A stretch of 19,061 nt of DNA from an uncultured Porphyromonadaceae bacterium (GTDB taxonomy: Bacteria > Bacteroidota > Bacteroidia > Bacteroidales > Muribaculaceae), in contig CALJBF010000219.1 of the NCBI GenBank assembly GCA_938027385.1, positions 1 through 19,061 on the forward strand. Reading direction: 5' to 3'. How positions within the stretch are numbered: position 1 is the stretch's first letter; each line of letters starts with the position of its first letter. Shown piece by piece: positions 8,838-15,059 of the stretch. A program made the translations under genes and the position numbers. The notes under the pieces were generated by a model. The model was not told the DNA's origin. It made no database searches and saw nothing but the letters and a program-made list of their open reading frames with translations.

Positions 8838-9036
8838 CGGCATAATACAACGCAGACCGCGGCACCTGTCGGAAACCATAAGTTAAGGTACAGGTTAGTT
8901 TCCGGTAGGATCAGACCGGTTTCCGGCAGGTTCCCGCAGTCATGCACAAAAACAGAAAAACTACCCGCCGCGCAGTTTCTGCCGGCAACCTAAGTTTAAA
9001 CAGTCACTTATAACCTTAAAACAAGTTCATCGCATC
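8838..9036 (+). promoter_or_regulatory. Spacer with mutually exclusive hairpin arms (possible attenuator)
   Basis: Four related segments occur in this 199-base gap: arm 1 CCTGTCGGAAACC (8865-8877), arm 2 GTTTCCGGTAGG (8898-8909), arm 3 GGTTTCCGGCAGG (8918-8930) and arm 4 CTGCCGG (8979-8985). Arm 1 can pair with arm 2 (12 pairs, two G-U) or with arm 3 (13 pairs, one G-U). Arm 3 can also pair with arm 4 (7 pairs). Such competing pairings are typical of attenuators, but no terminator U-tract is evident. The gap separates the susC-GH66 block from the second set of genes, so it may set their relative expression. Pairings are seen in the sequence; regulation is inferred. Confidence 0.45.
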
Positions 9037-9930
9037 ATGACTTTCTTTACCAAACTCACTATCGTGGCCGCCGCTCTTGCCGCAGCCGCAAACGTTAACG
9101 CACAGGGCCGCACCGACCTGCTCTGGCTTGCCGGCGACGCTATGTCGTATGGATGGAGCCTTGACGACGCCACCGCAATCGAGGCCACTGCCGCAAACCC
9201 CAAAACATATCAGGGCACCGTTTATCTCGAAGGCGACAAGGACTTCAAGTTCCTCACCACCTACGATTTCGGCAATCAGGAATACCATCCCGTTGAAAAC
9301 GGCGCACGCCCCGATGCCGACGGCAAGGTGACACTCATGCTCGACGGCGATGACAACAAGATTCAGGTCGCCGAATCGGCCAACTACCTCATCACCGTCG
9401 ACACCGAGAGCCTTGAGGCCACCATCGTGAAATCGGCATACCAGCAGACACATATCCCCTACGCATCGCTTGTCGTAGTGGGTTCGGTGCTTGAGAGCGG
9501 CTATGCCGTAGACAACGGTCTGGCACTCGTGCAGGGTGTCGACAAACCCTACGAGTTCACCGCCGAGGGCGTAGAACTCCTGGCCGGCTCGTTCAAGATC
9601 GCCAACGCCCTCAAAGGCGCCGGCACATGGCAGGCCAAATACTGGTATTTCCGCAACCTCGACGATGCCACCAAGATGGATCTTGCCGCCGAAGGCGACA
9701 ACCAGTGGGAGATCACCGAGGCCGGCAAATACAACATCACAGTTGACATCGTGGCCAACACCATCGCCATCGCGCCGCATGTAGATGCCATCGATGTTCC
9801 CGTAGCCGACACCGTAAACGGCCCCGCCACCTATTTCAGCATCGACGGCCGCCGCGTGGCCAATCCCTCGGCAGGCTCACTGGTGATACGCGTCGCCGCT
9901 GACGGCACCGCTGCCAAAGTGCTTTTCTGA
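9037..9930 (+). CDS. Secreted two-module SusE/F-like protein with T9SS-like tail
   Basis: The 297-residue product has an ordinary signal peptide (cleavage after NVNAQ, about residue 23) and no lipobox. Two SusE/F-like modules follow: about 25-132 (LLWLAGDAMSYGWSLDDATA) and 143-247 (LVVVGSVLESGYAV ... WEITEAGKYNITVDIVANTI). Both keep the module's closing 'AGxYxITVD' strand, although the second has lost the usual GDAxPxGW loop. The last 34 residues (YFSIDGRRVANP ... VIRVAADGTAAKVLF) resemble the C-terminal tail of Bacteroidetes T9SS type A cargo (YDLxGRRV ... GxYIV). It is probably a non-catalytic glucan binder, released or attached at the surface by a route other than lipidation. It stands alone between two structured spacers of 199 and 171 bases. 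Substrate and export route are inferred. Confidence 0.7.
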   Translation: MTFFTKLTIVAAALAAAANVNAQGRTDLLWLAGDAMSYGWSLDDATAIEATAANPKTYQGTVYLEGDKDFKFLTTYDFGNQEYHPVENGARPDADGKVTLMLDGDDNKIQVAESANYLITVDTESLEATIVKSAYQQTHIPYASLVVVGSVLESGYAVDNGLALVQGVDKPYEFTAEGVELLAGSFKIANALKGAGTWQAKYWYFRNLDDATKMDLAAEGDNQWEITEAGKYNITVDIVANTIAIAPHVDAIDVPVADTVNGPATYFSIDGRRVANPSAGSLVIRVAADGTAAKVLF

Positions 9931-9941
9931 TCAGAGTCCAA

Positions 9942-9964
9942 CCTGCCGGAACGTGAGTTTCCGG
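9942..9964 (+). repeat. Stem-loop with the CCTGCCGGAA motif
   Basis: CCGGAA (9946-9951) pairs with TTCCGG (9959-9964) across a seven-base loop, 12 bases after the preceding stop codon. The segment CCTGCCGGAA (9942-9951) is the exact reverse complement of part of arm 3 in the spacer upstream (8921-8930), so the same motif flanks the 9037-9930 gene on both sides. No U-tract follows, which argues against a classical terminator. Confidence 0.4.
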
Positions 9965-10046
9965 ATGAATCAACAAATCCCCCGTCGCGATCTTGAGTGA
10001 TCCGACAACCCCTACAAATTTATCCTTGAAGTTCCGGGCGGCAGCC

Positions 10047-10074
10047 TTGCGTTGTTGCCGCACGGATACTTTTT
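10047..10074 (+). promoter_or_regulatory. Weak candidate promoter before the 10102 gene
   Basis: TTG at 10047-10049 and TACTTTTT at 10067-10074 resemble the -33 and -7 elements (TAnnTTTG with the last base differing) at a 17-base gap. It would start transcription about 20 bases before the ATG at 10102. The match is poor enough to arise by chance; readthrough from the upstream genes is equally possible. Confidence 0.22.
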
Positions 10075-10101
10075 CTGTGCTTTTTCAAACCGATATTCAT
10101 C

Positions 10102-13100
10102 ATGCTTTTCACAAAACCTAAATTTCTAATCACCTGCCTGGCAACAGCTTGCGTCCTTCCAGCCTCAGCCTGGAACGATATGTATATCGTGGGCCCCGGC
10201 GTAGTGACCGGATACGACCTGGGGAATGCCGCAGCCATGAGCAAGACCTCTGAGAACCCCGAGGTTTTCGAGGCAGTAATGTATCTCGACAACAAAGACG
10301 GCCGCTCTTTCCGCCTTCAGCCCGACAAGGATTGGGTTCAGGCCAACTATTACGGCCCTGCCGTCTCAGGCGAGCAACTGACCAGCAACACGCCGGTTAC
10401 CGTCAGTCGCGGCAACGACTCATATTATACGGTAGCCACTCCGGGCGTTTACCTGATAAAGCTCGAGACCACCGACATGAAAATCACCATCTTCCAGATG
10501 GACGAGATTTTCATGGTTGGCGACGGCACCCATGCCGGATGGAACGCTGACAATGCCATCTCGCTCAGCCGCAACGGCAATGAGTATACTGCCGAAATCG
10601 ATTTCACGTCCGGATCTTTCAAATTCGGGTTCGATAAACCCCACTGCTTTGACAACCGATGGATGCTCTTCAAAGACTGGCGCGGCGCATTCAAGACATC
10701 GCTTGACGACACCAACTGGACTGTCGGATATCGCGACAGCGAGGCCAACGACGGTCATGACGTGGATCCGGGCCGCTACCGCGTTACGGTCAACACCGCC
10801 GACAAATCCGTCAGATACACCCGCCTGATGCAGAGCGTCAGCCTTGATGGCGGCGCAGTGCTGAAAGACTGGGACAAAAACGGCACCATCACCCTGACAA
10901 AGGATGGCGACGTTTTCAAGGCAAAACATGTCTATTTCACCTCAGGCAATGTGTTCAAACCTGTGGTCGACGGCCGTTATTACGGTTCTGACACATGGGC
11001 GAACGCCGAAACTGCCGACAACAGCAACGTATATCTGCGCGACGCCCAGAATGGCAGTGACCTGTATGTCAACACCGACGGTTTCCGTTCTGTGGAAGTC
11101 GGCCCTTCTCCCGGCGACGACGGTACAATCTACATCAGGGTCTCCGCTCCTCAGAGCGTGTGGCTCGAGGGGTTCTGCAGCTATGATCTTGATTCGGAAA
11201 CAAACCGCTACTTCAACAACGAACTCAGATGGATTGACGGCGACAGAAGCTACAAGATGATGATCGACGGCGACGAGGTGACCACACTCTCCACGCAGGG
11301 CCGCGGCTGGTACAGCTCGTACATCACCTTCGATGGCTGCACCCCCAGATATAACCTGACCAAACAGGTGCCTTCCGTTCACGGCGAAGCCACAGGCGAC
11401 ATCTCATTCTCTGACAGCGACATCTCGGGTCAGTGCTATATCAAGAACCGCGTGTATGTCTCCGCTGGCAAACCGATTTATCTGCACCTGGGCATACACG
11501 ACATCACCCACCCTGCCGTCGAGAAATCGGGATATTATGACATCCGCGTCAACCTCAACGCCGAGGGCATCCCCCAGATCAAGCTTGCCGGCCCTGTCGA
11601 AGTGAACATGCCCCTCTCGCCCGAAGATTTCGCCAACGGCCAGAAACATTACTTCCTCGTGGGCCAGCGCATGGGCGCATGGCGCCTGCAGCCCGAATGG
11701 GAGTTCACGCCCGACGAGAACGGCACCCCCAGCATCCCCGACCGCCTGCTCTATAACGGCTACGTCATGGTTGGGGTGGTCGACAACTATGACGACTACA
11801 TCGCACAGCGCTACCGTGCCTATTCAGATGTCATGCGCGACAGCAAAATCGCGCTCGATCCCACCGCAAACCACGGAAATTACGGTTTCAGCCTCTCATT
11901 TCTGGCCGCACCCGGCAACAACGGCTGTGCCGACGGCAAATTCACCTCTACCCGCTACAACGACATTGACCGCACCGCTCCCGACCGTCAGCACGGTTCG
12001 TATGAGCAGCTGGCCCTCGACGCCATCAACATCTACTCGGCCGACGGACACGGTGACCAGGCGCATCTGCAGTCGCCCCCCTCGCGCGTAAGCACCATAA
12101 CCCTGGGTCTCGACAACGAAGGCAACCCCTCGCGGCTTACATTCAACAACCTTACCACCGACCCCATGGCGGTGGCACGCCTGCGCACATTCGCTCTCTG
12201 CGGCGGCGGCATCCTGAACCACGACGTACCCTACATCGAGGGCGTGCAGACCTCTCCGCTCAACAACCAGCCGAACTACAGCGGCAATGCCTGGAGCGAC
12301 GCCTGGATTCAGTATGACGCCAAAGGCAAGCCCTACGTCGACGCTCACGGCGAGTTCATCTACCAGACAAGTTTCACCGAGAACTGGCTGCGCAAGCACC
12401 CATCGTACTTCAACTTCGACGGCATCGAATACACCTCGAACAACATCACGTTCTTCATCAACGAAAAGGTGACGCATGACCCGCAGTTCGGACAGCGCAC
12501 CTTCAAGGTCGAGGTAAGCAACACCAGCGGCGAAGATGACGGCACCCGCCATGAAGTGCTTTACACTTACTTCAACGACGGCGCCCGCGACCACCTGGGC
12601 CGCAACTCGGCTGCTGCCAACAACCTCAACGACGCCATCAAGCCGACATCGAAGATGGTATGCTATGAGGTCAGCGACATGTGGATTGAAGGCATGTTCA
12701 AGATCTGGAGCGGCTGGGGAGGCTCGGCCACCAACTATGAGTACGAGACCAACGAGACCAACTACACCCGCTGGTTCCTTGACAACGCCGGACACGGCGC
12801 ATGGCGTCAGGACTGCACGGCCTTCTACCAGGCCAACACCAATATGGCCTACACACTGTTCGAAGACATGGATGCCGCCAACTTCGGTATCGGCTACGGC
12901 ACTCCCGGCACCGAGAAAGTCAATGCCGCCGGTGTAGTGGCCGATGCCTGGAAAGAGCAGCCCCAGCGTCTCTTCTTCAAGAGAGTGCGCCTGTGGTACA
13001 ACCTCGACAACGGTCTCGTCTACCGCGACAACGGCAACGGCAACCGCGAAGCATCGTTCCTGGTGTTCTATCAGGAGCAGGGCGCGCCGCGCATCTCCAT

Positions 13101-13692
13101 CGCCAAACATGGCGACACGCAGATCAAATACACGTTCGACTCCCCGCTGGTGGAGGGTATGAACCATGACGCCGACGCCCGCGTCTACGGCAACATCACC
13201 CACTACAAGATCGAGTGCGTGTGGATCAAGGATGACGGCTCGGTGGGCGGCACCTGGACTGTAACCGAAGGCAACCTGGACACCCCGCGCCACGAGTTCG
13301 GCAAGGAGGATGAAGTGGATCCGCGCATCCAGGCTCCGGGCCGCTACTACTACCGCATCACCACCAAACGCGCCAATACCGGCGACCAGATCTATACCTC
13401 AAACTCAAACATTCTCCGCATCGACGGCGACCCCAACGTGACTGCCATCGGCAACGTTGCAACTGATCACAGCGACGCACTCTTCACCGCGCGTCTCGAC
13501 CGGGCCACCCGCCGCCTCGACCTGTGGTCGACCCAGCCTATGGGCCGCGTGACGGTATGGGCCGTAAACGGCGCGCTGATGACGCAGGCCGTCATCGACG
13601 ACACCGAGGGTTCGCTTGACCTGCAGACTCTCACGCCCGGTGTCTACATCGTAAACGCACTCAACACATCATCACGTTTCATTATAAGATGA
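10102..13692 (+). CDS. Large secreted multimodular glucan-locus protein with T9SS-type tail, unknown central region
   Basis: The 1196-residue protein has a signal peptide ending PASA-W (about 1-23); a cysteine at 17 makes a lipobox conceivable but less likely. Residues 24-131, 135-242 and 244-335 look like three SusE/F-like modules, the second with IFMVGDGTHAGW. Later segments YFLVGQRMGAWRLQPEW (527-543) and DMWIEGMFKIWSGWGG (869-884) may be further, diverged modules. Most of 340-1000 matches no family I recognise; it is rich in Trp, Tyr, Asn and Asp. Residues about 1000-1116 look fibronectin III- or Ig-like (GRYYYRITTKRANTGDQIY). The end (about 1120-1196, with GRVTVWAVNGALM, LTPGVYIVNALN and SRFIIR) is a good T9SS type A sorting domain. 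I see no glycosidase catalytic signature. It is probably a surface scaffold or glucan binder; an unrecognised enzyme cannot be excluded. The next gene overlaps it by four bases. Confidence 0.75.
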   Translation: MLFTKPKFLITCLATACVLPASAWNDMYIVGPGVVTGYDLGNAAAMSKTSENPEVFEAVMYLDNKDGRSFRLQPDKDWVQANYYGPAVSGEQLTSNTPVTVSRGNDSYYTVATPGVYLIKLETTDMKITIFQMDEIFMVGDGTHAGWNADNAISLSRNGNEYTAEIDFTSGSFKFGFDKPHCFDNRWMLFKDWRGAFKTSLDDTNWTVGYRDSEANDGHDVDPGRYRVTVNTADKSVRYTRLMQSVSLDGGAVLKDWDKNGTITLTKDGDVFKAKHVYFTSGNVFKPVVDGRYYGSDTWANAETADNSNVYLRDAQNGSDLYVNTDGFRSVEVGPSPGDDGTIYIRVSAPQSVWLEGFCSYDLDSETNRYFNNELRWIDGDRSYKMMIDGDEVTTLSTQGRGWYSSYITFDGCTPRYNLTKQVPSVHGEATGDISFSDSDISGQCYIKNRVYVSAGKPIYLHLGIHDITHPAVEKSGYYDIRVNLNAEGIPQIKLAGPVEVNMPLSPEDFANGQKHYFLVGQRMGAWRLQPEWEFTPDENGTPSIPDRLLYNGYVMVGVVDNYDDYIAQRYRAYSDVMRDSKIALDPTANHGNYGFSLSFLAAPGNNGCADGKFTSTRYNDIDRTAPDRQHGSYEQLALDAINIYSADGHGDQAHLQSPPSRVSTITLGLDNEGNPSRLTFNNLTTDPMAVARLRTFALCGGGILNHDVPYIEGVQTSPLNNQPNYSGNAWSDAWIQYDAKGKPYVDAHGEFIYQTSFTENWLRKHPSYFNFDGIEYTSNNITFFINEKVTHDPQFGQRTFKVEVSNTSGEDDGTRHEVLYTYFNDGARDHLGRNSAAANNLNDAIKPTSKMVCYEVSDMWIEGMFKIWSGWGGSATNYEYETNETNYTRWFLDNAGHGAWRQDCTAFYQANTNMAYTLFEDMDAANFGIGYGTPGTEKVNAAGVVADAWKEQPQRLFFKRVRLWYNLDNGLVYRDNGNGNREASFLVFYQEQGAPRISIAKHGDTQIKYTFDSPLVEGMNHDADARVYGNITHYKIECVWIKDDGSVGGTWTVTEGNLDTPRHEFGKEDEVDPRIQAPGRYYYRITTKRANTGDQIYTSNSNILRIDGDPNVTAIGNVATDHSDALFTARLDRATRRLDLWSTQPMGRVTVWAVNGALMTQAVIDDTEGSLDLQTLTPGVYIVNALNTSSRFIIR

Positions 13693-15059
13693 GCTTATTG
13701 AGAATATTCATGATGACCGCGCTCACCGCAGGGGCACTCACCCCTGCGGCCGGGCGTGACATCAATTATCTGCACCTGTATCTTGTAGGCGAGGCCGCTC
13801 CCGGAGGATGGGACGCCGGACTCCCCGAGGAACTTACCCGCATCGACGGCACCAAAAGCTTTGTCTGGGACGGCTGGCTGAAAAAGGGACAGTTCAAGTT
13901 TATCAATGTACGCGGCGACTACAACTCGTCGTTCACCGCCACTGTCTGCGACAACGAGACGGTCGGCAACGACCGGCTCATGGAGTTTCCGATAAACTGG
14001 AACGGCAACGACAACGGCATAAGCCCCCACGAAGACTGGAAATTCTATAACGATTACGAAGGGCACTGCCGTATCGTAGTCGACCTCGGTTCGCTGACCA
14101 TGAAATTCAGGCGCCCTAATCTGGCCATCGTAGGCGACGCAGCTCAGGGATGGAGCGGCTCGTTCGAGCAGATTCTCTATCCGGTCTATGCCAACGACGA
14201 GGGGCTGATCCATTGGGACGGCCAGCTGCAGCAGGGCACGCTGAAGTTCCTGGCCACGGGCGACGACTGGTTTCCATGTTTCAACGCTCCGTGGCAGGAT
14301 GACCTGCTCGGCGCCGGAACGCATCAGCTCGTCTACAATACCGCCGACAAGAACGACCAGGGCGAATTCGTCGACTTCACGTACCGGGTGCCCCGTGCCG
14401 GACTCTATCACCTGGAATTCGATTTCGCCAACAATTCGGTCAGCGTATCCACAAAGAGCGAGCCCGAGCTGTACGGCGCCTTCACCTCGGCGCCAGGCAG
14501 GTATGTCATCGCCGTCTCAGACAACAGCCGCCTGCACTTCGGCCCGGTGCCCGACAGGCTTTATGTCCGTTCGCTCGGCGGGGGTACCCAGCCCCTCGGC
14601 ACAAACCAGGGGAACCGTTTCAAGGCCAGCGTGTGGCTTGACGCCGGCGACTACTACAAGTTGTGCTACGACACGGAAGATCCCGAAAACACAGCTTTCA
14701 GCCCCAACGCCGACACCGATATAACCCGCGGAACAAGCTACAACGTGGCGCCCATGCACGGCTACAGTTACACTGTGCCGCAATCGGGCCACTATGACGT
14801 CACTGTCGATTTCTCGGGTACGGCGCCCTCGATCTCGGCAGTCAGGAACGTGCCCAGCTCAATCACCGGCGTGACTGACAGCGACATCCCCACGGTCACC
14901 GTCAAAGACCGCGTGATTGAGGTCGGGGGCACATTCGGCAGTGTGGTTGTCTGCGGAGTCTCCGGTCAGGTACTCGGCCGCACAGCCCGCACAGCTGTCG
15001 AGCCGGGCGTGTATGTAGTGCAAGTCGATTCCCATGTATTCAAAGTAGCCGTACCATGA
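13689..15059 (+). CDS. Secreted SusE/F-like multimodule protein with T9SS-like tail
   Basis: The start codon overlaps the stop of the previous gene (ATGA, 13689-13692), and this gene's stop overlaps the next start in the same way, so translational coupling is likely. The 456-residue product has a signal peptide ending PAAG (about 1-22) without a lipobox. Modules are 27-140 (LHLYLVGEAAPGGWDAG, with FVWDGWLKKGQFKFI), 143-255 (LAIVGDAAQGWSG, with IHWDGQLQQGTLKFL) and a more diverged 259-375 (ending VPQSGHYDVTVDF). Residues about 400-456 (GSVVVCGVSGQVLGR, then VEPGVYVVQVDSHVFKVAVP) resemble a T9SS type A sorting domain. The FxWxGxLxxGxLKF pattern closely matches the SusE/F-like lipoprotein of the same locus. 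It is probably a non-catalytic alpha-glucan binder working with the second GH66 encoded next to it; that pairing is inferred from the overlap. Confidence 0.75.
   Translation: MSLLRIFMMTALTAGALTPAAGRDINYLHLYLVGEAAPGGWDAGLPEELTRIDGTKSFVWDGWLKKGQFKFINVRGDYNSSFTATVCDNETVGNDRLMEFPINWNGNDNGISPHEDWKFYNDYEGHCRIVVDLGSLTMKFRRPNLAIVGDAAQGWSGSFEQILYPVYANDEGLIHWDGQLQQGTLKFLATGDDWFPCFNAPWQDDLLGAGTHQLVYNTADKNDQGEFVDFTYRVPRAGLYHLEFDFANNSVSVSTKSEPELYGAFTSAPGRYVIAVSDNSRLHFGPVPDRLYVRSLGGGTQPLGTNQGNRFKASVWLDAGDYYKLCYDTEDPENTAFSPNADTDITRGTSYNVAPMHGYSYTVPQSGHYDVTVDFSGTAPSISAVRNVPSSITGVTDSDIPTVTVKDRVIEVGGTFGSVVVCGVSGQVLGRTARTAVEPGVYVVQVDSHVFKVAVP

Noticed and set aside
9016..9780. 254-codon antisense open frame opposite the 297-residue gene
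   Set aside because: Same cause: a compositional shadow of a gene whose signal peptide, modules and tail are clear on the plus strand.
11896..13293. 465-codon open frame antisense to the 1196-residue gene
   Set aside because: Rich in Val, Gly, Ala and His with no recognisable domain. GC-biased third codon positions on the plus strand produce long antisense frames throughout this window.
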